DNA of 64,000 nucleotides from contig OX453282.1 in assembly GCA_949710005.1 (NCBI GenBank), positions 24,327,518-24,391,517 on the forward strand. Reading direction: 5' to 3'. Both the position numbers and the translations under genes were made by a program. The first letter of the stretch is position 1. Each line of letters begins with the position of its first letter. The notes beneath the pieces are model-generated. The model saw only the letters and a list, made by a program, of their open reading frames with translations, was not told where the DNA came from and searched no databases. This DNA is from Ricordea florida (Eukaryota > Cnidaria > Anthozoa > Corallimorpharia > Ricordeidae). Below, in pieces: positions 46,231 to 55,261 of the stretch.

Positions 46231-46710
46231 TGAGTGGAATAATTGTTTTATTATATCTCTAAACCCTCGCTTATGAGACACTGGAACTAGTTTGTACGAC
46301 AAGAATTGACTTTGTTATTGTTTGTAAACAGAACCATGCTGTTGTCGAGCCGACATGTTGTCGAGCCGATGTGTAAACAAGTTTCAAACACGAGTCCGGC
46401 TTGTTCTTAAACATCTCTTTAATGTACTTGTCGAATTTTTTCGAGTTAGCAAATTAGTTTGAGAATTAAAAGTGGAAAAGTAGGCAGAAATAAAATAAAA
46501 ACTCAGTTTACGGGTTTCACAGATCTTTCAAAATGGCGGCTGTTTGTAAGAGTTTCACTTTCGTTCGTAATAAACAATTTCGCAATATAATTTGCTCACT
46601 TACCGTCGAATAATAGCCCTTATGCGTGATGATGTCACGATTTCTTTGGTAACTTCAAAACGAGGCTTGGTGGTGATGCTTTCGCGGGAATATTAAAACA
46701 TAAAGGTCAG

Positions 46711-47275
46711 ATCGAACATGACTGCCTATAATTCTACTAAAATCACTCTAACTGAGGAGGATATAAGTGGTGCTTCGCTAAGAGGAAAAATTCCTAGTGC
46801 TCTAACTATTCCCGAATTAAAGGGATGGCTTTCCTGCAGGAAAGGAGCGAAATTAAGCGGCACGAAGCGGACCTTGGTCGAAAGGTAAGATGTGCGCGAA
46901 ATGCGAAGTTCGCGATTTAGTGCTTCACGATCAGTGCATTTGACTGAAAAACATTAAATTTCCCTTCTAGAGTTAAGAGTGATATCGATGGTGGTCTGGA
47001 TAAGGATCTTGTTGATTTAGGCAAGTGAGAAAATATCGCTAGAAAGAGACGAAATCTGGATATAAACGCCGGCGATGCCGCTGCTGTCAATGATGAGTTT
47101 ATGTTTCCTCCTCCTACCGCACTGTGGAAAGGAATCACCGATGGTCGAACAATTCTACCTGAATTTGCACTTGCGAATATGATAAACTACTTTGTTACAC
47201 GAAAAGTATGTGATGGAGAAATCGCTGGCGATTTTAAACATGTAAATAATCACTCGTACCCGCTTTTTAAAGTAA
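46711..47275 (+). pseudogene. 5' part of a SAP-domain, YqaJ-type transposon protein
   Basis: Exon 1 (46711-46885) starts MTAYNSTKITLTEED and holds a SAP-like helix pair (IPELKGWLSCRKGAKLSGTK), ending at a GTAAG donor. Exon 2 starts at about 46971 and contains a stop (after DLVDLGK), then ALWKGITDGRTILPEFALAN. I recall this N-terminal layout from cnidarian proteins that continue into SWIM and YqaJ nuclease domains, but that part is cut off at about 47,275. Function would be DNA recombination for a transposon; the assignment is by recall and context. Confidence 0.5.
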
Positions 47276-47282
47276 TTATTTA

Positions 47283-48192
47283 TTATTTTTTAGTAATTAT
47301 TCTAGACACGTGCGATTGAGACAGCTCAAACCGAACGGCCAAATCTTGTTCAAGCATTCCAACACGAAGCCTTGTCAACACAAGAAGCAGCTCATCTTCG
47401 GTGGTTAATTTTCTCGTTGCCCCAGGTTTTAAACCACCTAAATCTTCACTGTTTGAGTTGGAAGCACTTGATGTTCCCCAGTACGTAAGATTGTTCATTC
47501 CATCGCCTAAGAATTCCAAGAGGCAATAAAACTGTTCTTCAGTAAAACCGGTGTAAAACTTAAAAACCTTGGGGTCTTTAAGCAAATTTTTTACCGAGAA
47601 TCGCTTGGCTTCTAAGGCAGCTTCGGCTGTCTTCCTTCGGATGACTTCGCTCTCCAGTGATAGCTTCAATTCTTTTATTCTCCGTCTTTAAAGTTCCTCG
47701 TGAGACTCCTCGATATCCGGCTCGATGTCATTATTTTCGATACCATCCTCTGCGAATTCAGCATCTGCCGCTTCGGTGAATACATCTGAAATCTTTTGTT
47801 GTTTCCTCGACCGGCCTACGGTCTTTCGGGGGCTTCCTCGGTTCTTTCTCTTGAACAAAGCAAAACTTAGTCGGAACAGACCCTGGCTTTAAGTTGACAC
47901 GAGAAGAACCCGGCTTTTTAGTAAAGCATTCATCAAAGTGATCTCCACATATCCTCGAGTGCTCATTCACTGGCGTGTTTGTTCGCCGTATTTTCGCAAG
48001 CCATGTGGATAGTAACTCTTTGTTTTCCAGTGGTAAGCGATGCCAGGACTTTTTGACTTCCATGTCTGAAGAATTTGTACAGCCGTAGGCAATACACCAG
48101 TGAGGCATTGCGAAAAAAGCGACGAATAAACCACAATTACTGAATATTTCTCCTTGATCGTAAACAAACCACGCGAGGCGTTCACCACCAAG
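47283..48192 (-). pseudogene. THAP plus HTH transposase N-terminal half (ISL2EU/Harbinger type)
   Basis: The upstream segment is open at 48237-47758. The likely start is MPHWCIAYGCTNSSD at about 48,110, where a THAP finger begins (C-x4-C, W, C, H: WCIAYGC, TWLAKI, RICGDHF, LKPGSVPTKF). The downstream segment, 47669-47283, holds a helix-turn-helix of the type found before the DDE_Tnp_4 domain (LTTEDELLLVLTRLRVG, LEQDLAVRFELSQSHVSRI). The two lie in different frames with a stop between. The catalytic DDE domain is missing at the 47,283 junction; a related catalytic C-terminus lies at 54.2 kb. THAP would bind the element ends. Confidence 0.75.
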
Positions 48193-48250
48193 CCTCGCTT
48201 TCATGTTACCAGAAACATTTGTGACGTCATCCCGCATAAGTGCTATTTCA

Positions 48251-48698
48251 TCCCATATTTACTTGCTTCGGTAGTATTTTTTGGTGTATGCTTTTCACGC
48301 AAGACTTGAATTTCTCCCCGTCTAATTCAAGAAATCATTCCTCCATGATGGCCGTTTTCCGTACTAATGGTATATGAGCTGATAGCCTGTGAGTAGGGAA
48401 CCAATCAGAGCGCGTGTTTGCTCATATACTGGGGTTGATGATATAAATAAAATTATTAACTGTCTCACGCAGGCGCACATTTAATTAAGTCACACGTGAT
48501 ATTACGGTAGCGTATGCTTTCTTAAACCTTATTGGGAAGATGAATCAATTTCTCATTAAAATTATTGTCATTGATTCATTGGTTTGTCACCAGTGATTGT
48601 TATTGTCTTGAAAAGCTAAGTCAGTGCAACGCGTATCTCATACGCAGTTTGTTTCTACAGGTCAGTTGAGATGAAGTTTTTCTCAATGGAAATGACTA
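48251..48698. other. No gene recognised
   Basis: Non-coding by inspection. A near-duplicate of a splice-like CTACAGGTCAG lies just before the following frame, so an upstream exon for the KDZ-like gene might exist outside what I can recognise. Confidence 0.3.
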
Positions 48699-49280
48699 TT
48701 GTTTGCTTTGGATCACTTTCCAGAAAGAACCCCTTTAAGATGGTCATTGATTGGGAAGTATGTTAGTGAAACGAAGGTTGAAGACAACACAAAAATTCTA
48801 GTAAAGGCACATGAAATGTTTACTTGTGAATCTTGCAGCCAAGTGTACGCGTTTTTGTTGCTAACATTTGGGATGACAATAGACGATTTAATGAGACTGA
48901 AGTTCGTGGGTTATGATAGAGCGTGTGATTTTCATCCCTTCCTGACGAACCTGAGTAGGAAAAGAAATATCGGTGCAAAAATTATTTCAGACAATGTGAA
49001 GTTTTTAGTAGGCATTTTTCATGCGGTGAAGCACAAAGAACCATGTTGTATGCCTGTAAACAATCCGAAGTGCCGCTATGATCCTCATCTAGAAGCATTC
49101 GAAGAAATCAGAGGAACAAACACAGAATCCGCAGAACAGAGCAATCGCTTCCTAAACAGGTTTAAACACATGTGTAATCTAATGGCTGAATTCAAGTTCA
49201 AAGTATTCCTGTGGTTTGTGATCGAAACACGCAATGAACTCATAGAGGAACGTTTAAAATGCAACGAAAAAATGAAGTAA
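48699..49280 (+). pseudogene. C-terminal fragment of a KDZ-like transposase
   Basis: 193 codons open. Blocks VGYDRACDFHPFL, KFLVGIFHAVKHKEPCCMP, a Cys/His-rich patch, then NTESAEQSNRFLNRFKHM and FLWFVIETRNELIEERL. The order (DRAC-like block, HxxxHxxPC, TExxEQ, Trp/Phe-rich helix) resembles the catalytic C-terminal part of Kyakuja-Dileera-Zisupton transposases. The N-terminal two thirds are absent. Could instead be an uncharacterised cnidarian family with that fold. Confidence 0.5.
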
Positions 49281-49429
49281 TTGTACAGGCACGAGTAGAA
49301 CAGAGGCACAGTGTATCTACGTTGCATTGTTGTAGTTACGATACTGTTATGATACTAAATCAAGGTTAAAGTTGAATTTCACCGGATTGATTGGTTAAGT
49401 AATGAAAAGTAACATTCAAACGGACAACA

Positions 49430-49585
49430 TGCAAGAATTGAGGGATTGAAAAGGAGCAGAAGGAGAATCGCAGAATAGTAGAATTGGAGAATCGTAGAAT
49501 CGAAAGAATCGTAGAATCGGAAGAATTGGAGAATGCTAGAATCGGAACAATAGTAGAATCGGAGAATCGTATAATCGAGTGAGGG
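49430..49585. repeat. GAGAATCGTAGAATCG minisatellite
   Basis: About ten short units of AGAATCGTAGAATCG / GGAAGAATTG. It abuts the left edge of the virus-like fragment at 49,599. Confidence 0.9.
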
Positions 49586-49598
49586 AGCAGTAAGCATT

Positions 49599-50348
49599 CA
49601 TGTTGTTAGACGTTATGATACTGATGCTAATACTTGGCCCTGTATTAACAAATTCTCAGAGGGAAAAAAGGAAGATGGTAATCTAATTACTTTTATCCGA
49701 AATGATGATTCTGCGGGATTTAAGTATGCTTGGTTTGTTCCGACTAATGGAAAAGGTGTAACGAAAGCTGGGTTAGGCCGATTAAATAGATCAGCAGAGG
49801 CATTCGTTTATTGTGTATTGGGATCACAAGTGAATACAAGAACATCAATAGTTGGAAATGGAGGTGGAGCTATTGAAACTCAACAAGAATTTTTAAATTT
49901 ATTTGAATCAAGTGTTATTGGAAACGACATTGCAAAATAAGTTCAAAAACACCAAGTCGCTGTCCAGGAAGAAAAATTACGTTTAGATTTAGCAGTAGCA
50001 CCAGGTGTATGGTTAATGCCAAGTCATCTTATTATAAATACAGAAAGTATAGTTGGTTATAACAATGAACTTATGAAAGCGACTAGTGATATGAAATTTG
50101 GAGTGAATGATTCAGTCAATAATAAAACCAAAGATGTTGGCATTAAAAATAATCTTGGTGGTAGAAAAGTAAGTTTGCCACATACTGTAGATGATACCAA
50201 AGATCAAAAACCAACAGAAGAACCAAAACCGAATGAACCAATTAAACAAAAAATTAGTAAACCAAGTACTACTACAACTCAACATGAGATGAATCTAATT
50301 GTTGTCATAATCGCAGTTGGTGGTTTGGCTTGGTTTCTATTTAGATAA
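49599..50348 (+). pseudogene. Second copy (C-terminal half) of the 514-residue Polinton-type protein
   Basis: Reads as the C-terminal 250 residues of the protein encoded at 55255-56799, on the opposite strand and clearly diverged. Shared blocks are KAGLGRLNRSAEAFVYC, GSQVNTR, GNGGGAIETQQEFL, LRLDLA, APGVWLMPS and NTES. One in-frame stop interrupts it at 49,938. Unlike the other copy its C-terminus is intact, ending in a hydrophobic segment (LIVVIIAVGGLAWFLF) followed by one Arg, so the protein is probably tail-anchored in a membrane. The 5' half is replaced by a minisatellite. It shows that two elements, or an inverted duplication, contributed to this locus. Confidence 0.8.
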
Positions 50349-50370
50349 ATCGATCTGGGAATAGTTAAAA

Positions 50371-50571
50371 ATGATCAATATTAATGGTTCTGAAGATCCC
50401 TATTATCGTTACAAAATGCCGATAATTGAAGTTGCATATACGAGAGGTTTTACTATTATTACAAATGCTGAAGCTATTGGACGCGCCTTAAATCGTGATA
50501 TGAAAGATTTAGCAAAATGTTTTTCAAAAGGACTTAATTGCATAAGCTGGATTATTTTAAGGTATCAGTAA
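50371..50571 (+). pseudogene. eIF5-like N-terminal fragment, element-borne
   Basis: 66 codons, starting 22 nt after the previous gene. MININGSEDPYYRYKMP and NAEAIGRALNR match the start of translation factor eIF5 and the related part of eIF2-beta (the YRYKMP box and the small-domain helix). The conserved K-F-GxxLG area is recognisable as KCFSKGLN. The zinc finger that should follow is absent, so it is truncated or a reduced viral version. Some large DNA viruses carry eIF-like genes (established); the presence next to a Polinton-type gene is the notable point. No TTTAAAGATT box is visible upstream. Recognised by motif only. Confidence 0.5.
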
Positions 50572-50789
50572 GAAAACAATTTGCCATTTTGCATAATCTC
50601 ACTTTTTTAAGCAGTTGGATAAATCTTAAGGTTATCTTTAAAATTAAAAGACTTTTTGCACATTAATTACTTAATTGAGAGCTGACGAGTTCTGTCAAAT
50701 GACTATTAATTGTCGAGGCAAGGTGTCACGTGACATCAATAACATGCTGAGTTTGACACGCGATTTCGCGCGCCATAATCAGTGCACGG

Positions 50790-51014
50790 ATGTCTTCGAG
50801 GAAGAACAAGCGATCTTGCCCTTTTTCATCGGCTAAAGGAAGGCCAAAGAAGGCAAAAAACACTTTTGACAAAAAGTGGACCGCTAAATTAGCGGAAAGC
50901 GACAAAGGGTCTTATTACAATCAAGAAAAATTGCTGGATGAACTCGATCGCGATCACGAAGCCAGCGAGCAAGCCAAAATGAGCGCAAGTCGCCGTAAAA
51001 TACAATTGCAATGA
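50790..51014 (+). CDS. Small basic ORF of unknown function
   Basis: 74 codons, Lys/Arg-rich, starting MSSRKNKRSCPF. After the stop, a Glu-rich frame and FPFVRLHFLGDLRAFGIF continue, so it may be the start of a longer decayed gene. I do not recognise it. It lies between the two virus-like pieces and has no box of the element type, so it may be host DNA. Confidence 0.25.
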   Translation: MSSRKNKRSCPFSSAKGRPKKAKNTFDKKWTAKLAESDKGSYYNQEKLLDELDRDHEASEQAKMSASRRKIQLQ

Positions 51015-51299
51015 ACTGTCGAAGAAGAGGAAATTAAGGAAGAGAAGTTTACGTTTACGACGTCCGCTCCAGCGTTTCCCTTTGTGCGCTTGCATTTTCT
51101 CGGGGATCTACGGGCCTTTGGCATCTTTACTGACATGGTCATAATTTTGAAGATTAGTCAACCGAAACGTAAAATTTCATCACCAAACATCAAAAGATAA
51201 TTTCACGTTTACTAACCTGGGAATTCTGACTTTACACATGAAAAAGCGGTTTATTCACAGTAAAATAATTTGCCGCCCGTCGTCGCGGTAAATTTGTAC

Positions 51300-51596
51300 C
51301 AGAGAGTAGTATATGGGGGATTTTGGCACACAATAAATTTCAGTCAAATTTGGCTCATTTTTTCAGTCAAATTTGGTTCATTTTTCAGTCAAATTTGGTT
51401 CATTTTTCAGCACAATAAATTTCAGTCAAATTTGGGTAAAAAATTAAAAAAAGATTAATTAGAAAATTGCATCAATGAATTTTGGCACGCAATAAATTTC
51501 AGTCAAATTTGGTTCATTTTTTCAGCCAAATTTGGGTAAAAAATTAAAAATTGCATCAATGAATTTTTGCCGAGATTACAAAAAAATAAATTATGG
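51300..51596. repeat. AT-rich direct repeats at the left edge of the virus-like element
   Basis: Copies of CAATAAATTTCAGTCAAATT and TTTTTCAGTCAAATTTGGTT recur between 51,330 and 51,540, and GCATCAATGAATTTT occurs twice. The segment beginning about 51,308 (AGTAGTATATGGGGGATTTT) could be the inner part of a terminal repeat, but no matching right end is present because that end is lost. Confidence 0.6.
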
Positions 51597-51606
51597 TTTA
51601 AAGATT
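51597..51606 (+). promoter_or_regulatory. TTTAAAGATT box for the Cys/His-repeat gene
   Basis: Exact TTTAAAGATT, 18 nt before the ATG at 51625. Confidence 0.75.
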
Positions 51607-51624
51607 TGAAAAAAAATATTAAAT

Positions 51625-52068
51625 ATGGAACAACTAAAAGATTTACATTTTCACCAATTAAAAAATATTGCAAAAGAGTTGAAAATTAAAGGGCGAACAA
51701 AAATGAATAAAGAAAGTTTAATTAAAAGTATTAAAAAATTTTCAGAGGAGGAAATTATTAATGAAATTAAAAAAGAAGCTATTAATAATAAATATTATTG
51801 TATTCATAAAAAGTGTAAATATTTTTGTAAAGAGTGTTGCGGGTCGCAATTATGTATACATAATAAAATAAAGTATTCTTGTAAAGAATGTAAAGGATCA
51901 AAATTTTGTATACACAACAAACAGAAAACACATTGTAAAGATTGTGGTGGGTCGCAATTATGTATACATGAAAGACAGAAAACACATTGTAAAGAATGTG
52001 GAGGATCCCAAATATGTGAACATAGAAAACAGAAGGCACATTGTAAAGAATGTAAAATTAAAAAATGA
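51625..52068 (+). CDS. SAP-like domain protein with Cys/His repeats
   Basis: 147 residues. The N-terminal 45 residues (LHFHQLKNIAKELKIKGRTK and on) form a SAP/Rho-N-like helix pair, a nucleic-acid-binding module. The C-terminal part has about five tandem Cys/His units of the form C-x2-C-x4-C-x2-H-x5-6, with GSQLCIH, HCKDCGG and HCKECGG blocks. Such repeats bind zinc, and I recall similar repeats in proteins of giant viruses and algae; a DNA- or RNA-binding role is inferred. It starts 18 nt after a TTTAAAGATT box and precedes the 184-residue gene by 34 nt. Transcribed toward the capsid block, opposite to it. Confidence 0.7.
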   Translation: MEQLKDLHFHQLKNIAKELKIKGRTKMNKESLIKSIKKFSEEEIINEIKKEAINNKYYCIHKKCKYFCKECCGSQLCIHNKIKYSCKECKGSKFCIHNKQKTHCKDCGGSQLCIHERQKTHCKECGGSQICEHRKQKAHCKECKIKK

Positions 52069-52075
52069 ATTATGA

Positions 52076-52085
52076 TTTAAAGATT
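52076..52085 (+). promoter_or_regulatory. TTTAAAGATT box for the 184-residue gene
   Basis: Exact TTTAAAGATT in the 34-nt gap between two co-directional genes, 17 nt before the ATG at 52103. Each gene therefore has its own box rather than sharing an operon promoter. Confidence 0.75.
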
Positions 52086-52102
52086 TAAAATATAAAAATA
52101 AA

Positions 52103-52657
52103 ATGGAAAGATATGAAAACAGAAATATTGAGTTTGAATATTTTAATGATAAAAAACTTAGTGTTCATGATTTTTTGAAGTCAATAAAGGCAGATTTGAT
52201 AAACACTATTTCAAAAAATCTTGGTTTTATTGATAAAGATAATGAAGTGATTTATTTTGAAATTTCGTATATTAATAAGAATGGCGAAGTGGGTTCTTTT
52301 GATTTTTCTGATAATATAAAAAAATTTGTTGTGGATGGTATATGTACTGATAAATTTGCTAGAGATTTAATATATTATGCAAATAAAGAAGAAAACTATG
52401 ATTATGGCGATGGTGATCTTATTGATTATGATAAAGAAGATGATGAGCAGATAGAATATAATATTAACAATTTTATTATTGATTCATTTTATGTCACAAT
52501 ATACATGGATGTTGATAAGATATTACATAAAAATAAATTCTACAAAGACCTTCATGATGATTTAATGGTTATAGCATGGCATCCATCTAGATATTTAGAT
52601 TGGTGTATTGATGTTGAGGAGTTAAAGTTTTTGAAAGAGTTATGGGGCGAATATTAG
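52103..52657 (+). CDS. Acidic 184-residue protein of unknown function
   Basis: Asp/Glu-rich, especially residues about 95-125 (YDYGDGDLIDYDKEDDEQ). It ends with HPSRYLDWCIDVEELKFL. The W/HPxRxxxWCxDxEE layout resembles the C-terminus of uncharacterised giant-virus proteins as I recall them, but I cannot name a function. No membrane segment. It is intact, convergent with the minor capsid gene (stops 75 nt apart), and codon use is very AT-rich like the rest of the element. Confidence 0.65.
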   Translation: MERYENRNIEFEYFNDKKLSVHDFLKSIKADLINTISKNLGFIDKDNEVIYFEISYINKNGEVGSFDFSDNIKKFVVDGICTDKFARDLIYYANKEENYDYGDGDLIDYDKEDDEQIEYNINNFIIDSFYVTIYMDVDKILHKNKFYKDLHDDLMVIAWHPSRYLDWCIDVEELKFLKELWGEY

Positions 52658-52732
52658 TTAAAAATAATTATGTTATATAACTCAAGTAATAGTTACATAA
52701 CAAAAGACCTGAAGGATCAGCTACGCTGAAAT

Positions 52733-53368
52733 TTAACTAAATCTTAAACTAAAAGTTATGGGAGATCCCTTAAGATCAAGTTTTTCCCATTCATTGTCTA
52801 ATATGCTTAAATCAAAGTGATTTATGACGCTATCATATTTTCGAACTGGAATCGTTGGATAATCCTTTGAGGGTATGTTTGCAAGTAGGTGTGATGGTGA
52901 CAGTTTTACAAGTTCTCCATTTTTGGTTTTATTCATATATGAAAACTTATTATCCACTATGCTGCACATAAGTCTCAGCGGTTCCTTAATCTGAATATTT
53001 ATGGGGTATAATTTACCCGGATTTATGACGTCAGGAACTCCTAAACCAAACCCCAACCCTCTTGTAAGTTTAATTTTAAAGTTCTTGTTTGAGTATAGAT
53101 AGTCAACAGTATCAGTCTCAATTATTGTTATCTTTTCCACATCAAGATCATTAAGAAAAATTGATTGAATATTGCGAAGAGAATATGTGCCGGGTTGAAT
53201 TGTTATAAATCCTTGATTCTTATCATTGAATATTATCTGCTTATCCTTGAAATTAATCAATCTTTTTGTTTTTATATTACAATCCAGGAGTTGTATCTCC
53301 AGAAGATTTTTAAGAGGAGGGTCTAAATAAATCCTAGTTTCTGCCTCATACATTGTTATGCTTAACAT
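52733..53368 (-). CDS. Putative minor capsid (PX/penton-like) protein
   Basis: 211 residues, intact. Mostly predicted beta structure with QPGTYSLRNI in the middle and a C-terminal strand pattern (GSPITFSLRF) that I associate with small capsid proteins of Polinton-type elements. Start chosen at 53368 (MLSITMYEAE) because a TTTAAAGATG box ends 21 nt upstream; an alternative Met is 15 nt further in. It is the last gene of the minus block and lies downstream of the foreign insertion, so it is separated from the other structural genes by about 2 kb. The role is inferred from context and length; a single jelly-roll test by structure prediction would settle it. Confidence 0.5.
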   Translation of the reverse strand: MLSITMYEAETRIYLDPPLKNLLEIQLLDCNIKTKRLINFKDKQIIFNDKNQGFITIQPGTYSLRNIQSIFLNDLDVEKITIIETDTVDYLYSNKNFKIKLTRGLGFGLGVPDVINPGKLYPINIQIKEPLRLMCSIVDNKFSYMNKTKNGELVKLSPSHLLANIPSKDYPTIPVRKYDSVINHFDLSILDNEWEKLDLKGSPITFSLRFS

Positions 53369-53389
53369 TTTGTTTGATTACACCATATT

Positions 53390-53400
53390 CATCTTTAAAT
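53390..53400 (-). promoter_or_regulatory. TTTAAAGATG box for the minor capsid gene
   Basis: Minus-strand ATTTAAAGATG, 21 nt before the ATG at 53368. It differs from the consensus in the last base. Confidence 0.65.
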
Positions 53401-53442
53401 TTATATAATAACCGTTTGGAGGATTTCGCTTTAATTAAATTA

Positions 53443-53514
53443 GAGTCGTTTCGGCTAATATCAAACCTCATCAGAACGCCTATCTTATAAAATATAAGCG
53501 GGCGTTTACGACTC
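53443..53514 (-). ncRNA. Type III hammerhead ribozyme
   Basis: Minus strand, 5' to 3': stem III GAGTCGT, cleavage triplet GTA, stem I AACGCC, a 20-nt loop, GGCGTT, core CTGATGA, stem II GGTT/TGATATT/AGCC, core GAA, then ACGACTC closing stem III with 7 perfect pairs. Stem I is 6 perfect pairs. All invariant core bases are present. Predicted cleavage is between 53507 and 53506. The large stem I loop could make the tertiary contact needed for fast cleavage. It lies about 75 nt upstream of the minor capsid start codon. Confidence 0.88.
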
Positions 53515-53639
53515 CATTCGGAGAAGGAGAAGCCATTACGAGCAATATGGGACCTAGGGAGCACGAGACAGTATATCGCAGTTTTGTAACGCGCGCCATG
53601 TTATAAAACTAAACTAATATTTTCGCCAAAGCACTTCTT

Positions 53640-53986
53640 GTGTCTTTTAGTCCTCACTCAGACAATCCGCCAGAATTCGGCCACGCATATGTTCTAGCTC
53701 TTTGCCGTTTTGATTGAGTTTATATTCAAGGAACGATGTTTTCGAAACCCAATACGCCATTGTTCCACTGTTTCAAAAGCTTCTGTCGCTCAGATTTCTT
53801 GTTGTTCCAGGTCTTTCTCAAGTCTTCTTTGGGGATTGAATCTTTGCTGATAAGTTGTTGTAGAATCTCAGTTACTGAGTCGATAGGTTTTTGCTGAGGA
53901 ACTTGGTTCGCAGATTGCCCATAGATTAAATCGGTGTCGTCAAATTCAATTTGTTCATACTCCGTATTGCTCATAATGACTTCCAA
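53640..53986 (-). pseudogene. Unknown ORF near the hammerhead, one frameshift
   Basis: Open from 53986 (MEVIMSNTEYEQIEF) to 53726. After a one-base shift the frame continues as LEYKLNQNGKELEHMRGRIL to a stop near 53,640. Hydrophilic and helical. I do not recognise it. With the downstream hammerhead it may belong to an inserted retroelement rather than to the virus-like element, since no TTTAAAGATT box precedes it. Confidence 0.4.
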
Positions 53987-54185
53987 AGCTATTTAGCAGG
54001 TACTTGGCTTTTATAACCCTATGACGTCAACATTCCACACTTCCCTAGTAATTTCGAGCGCTAGAGGAAAAAACGAAATCTACTTTCAGGCTCGTCGGTT
54101 GTTAGGGAGCTCTGGTATGCAATCTATTGTTCTCCACGTGAACAGAGATTGTATTGAAATTAGTGCCCACGTGAAATAGCCATTT

Positions 54186-54551
54186 GCATCAGACTGTGCA
54201 CGTGTGATTAGAACACTTGTACTAGAACACTTTAAACCTGGGGATCTGATACTTGCTGACAAAGGCTTTTTGATAGCTGATATTGTTCCAAATGGTGTGT
54301 CTGTTAATATTCCCCCATTTTTATACAATGGGAAATTTAACGAGAGTGAAATTAAGCTAACAAAGACTATTGCACGGTGCAGAATTCATGTTGAAAGGGC
54401 AAATGCACGCATCAAAGATTTCAAGATTCTAACCTTCATTCCACCATACTTGAGATGCTACACTGAAAAAGTTTTGAAATTATGTGCTGGCTTGGTAAAC
54501 TTACAAAACTCCCTCATTAGAGAAGTTAGAGATTCTGTTGACATGGAATAG
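54186..54551 (+). pseudogene. DDE_Tnp_4-type transposase, C-terminal part
   Basis: Shows the second catalytic Asp in LILADKGFLI and the Glu in HVERANARIKDF, with NIPPFL and NLQNSL. These are typical of Harbinger/ISL2EU (IS5-like) transposases. The N-terminal THAP, HTH and first Asp are missing. It converges on a YqaJ fragment at 54908. It could supply exactly the part missing from the transposon at 46.6-48.3 kb, in inverted orientation. Confidence 0.8.
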
Positions 54552-54559
54552 AATTATTT

Positions 54560-54900
54560 TTTTCAAATTCTTGGTTGGGTATAGTTGAGATGAAACATGC
54601 ATCCCTAGCTGTGAGCTATATTTTGATACTTAGAACATGATGCATGTATATATAGCATAATATGATTTTGTTTGATTCCATTAAATGTTTATATCTCTAC
54701 AGTCTACCCAAAGACTTAAGTTAATTAACATCACAAGTTTGCAAAACACAACCAATTTATTCTGTACATCACATCAGATGACCACAACCCAAAGTTGTTT
54801 TTCACAAATGCTGAAAAAACATGCATGAGATTTTAACAATGTTCAGTCTCCAACAATTTCATATGTTCATGAAAATCAGTCTGCAGAGCTGCTGACTGCC
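54560..54900. other. 3' intergenic part of the ISL2EU fragment
   Basis: AT-rich and non-coding, between two convergent transposon genes. Confidence 0.4.
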
Positions 54901-54907
54901 TGTAGCC

Positions 54908-55261
54908 TTACAGTAGATCATTAGAGAATGCTAGAATAATATGCTTAATATAAAAGTCCTTTAAGAGTTGAAGATTGTCAGCCCAGGCAGGATCTTTTTT
55001 GATTTGGAGGATGAGGGTTTCTTTTGTTGTCCACACAACAAAAAAGCAAATCTCCCTTCCAGTTAAATATAACTGTCCTTGTACTTGATGCCAGTAAACA
55101 TGTCCTTTATCGAGTTCATAGTGTCCTTGTGAATTCTTCTTGATATAAAATTTACCTGATGATACTGCTTCTTCTATGGTTAAATCTCTTTGGGTGAATG
55201 GGCACTTCACCTCTAGCAGTGCATAAGTGCCTACCAAGCCATCAGGGGAGGCACCTAGCAT
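54908..55261 (-). pseudogene. YqaJ-type exonuclease/recombinase, C-terminal part
   Basis: GASPDGLVG, then LLEVKCPFTQ (catalytic Asp and ExK), and VYWHQVQGQLYLTG, FFVVWT form the core of the YqaJ/lambda-exonuclease nuclease family. ISL2EU transposons carry such a gene beside the transposase (established). The 5' part (SAP, SWIM) is missing; the sequence joins directly to the C-terminal codons of the 514-residue Polinton gene at about 55,260, which is the insertion or deletion breakpoint. Confidence 0.8.

Larger units (their letters stand above)
46610..48250. mobile_element. Internally deleted ISL2EU-type transposon
   Basis: Convergent 5' parts of two transposon genes, a SAP-type protein (+) and a THAP/HTH transposase (-), abut at about 47,280, so the middle of the element is missing. 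Near-terminal inverted similarity (ATAGCCCTTATGCGTGATGA at 46,613 against the inverse of CATCCCGCATAAGTGCTAT near 48,225) may be subterminal repeats. ISL2EU elements typically carry a transposase plus a YqaJ-nuclease protein (established); the outer ends are not defined here. Confidence 0.65.

Noticed and set aside
51782..52039. An 85-codon minus-strand frame opposite the Cys/His-repeat gene
   Set aside because: A shadow of the periodic Cys/His repeats on the plus strand; no start box or other support.
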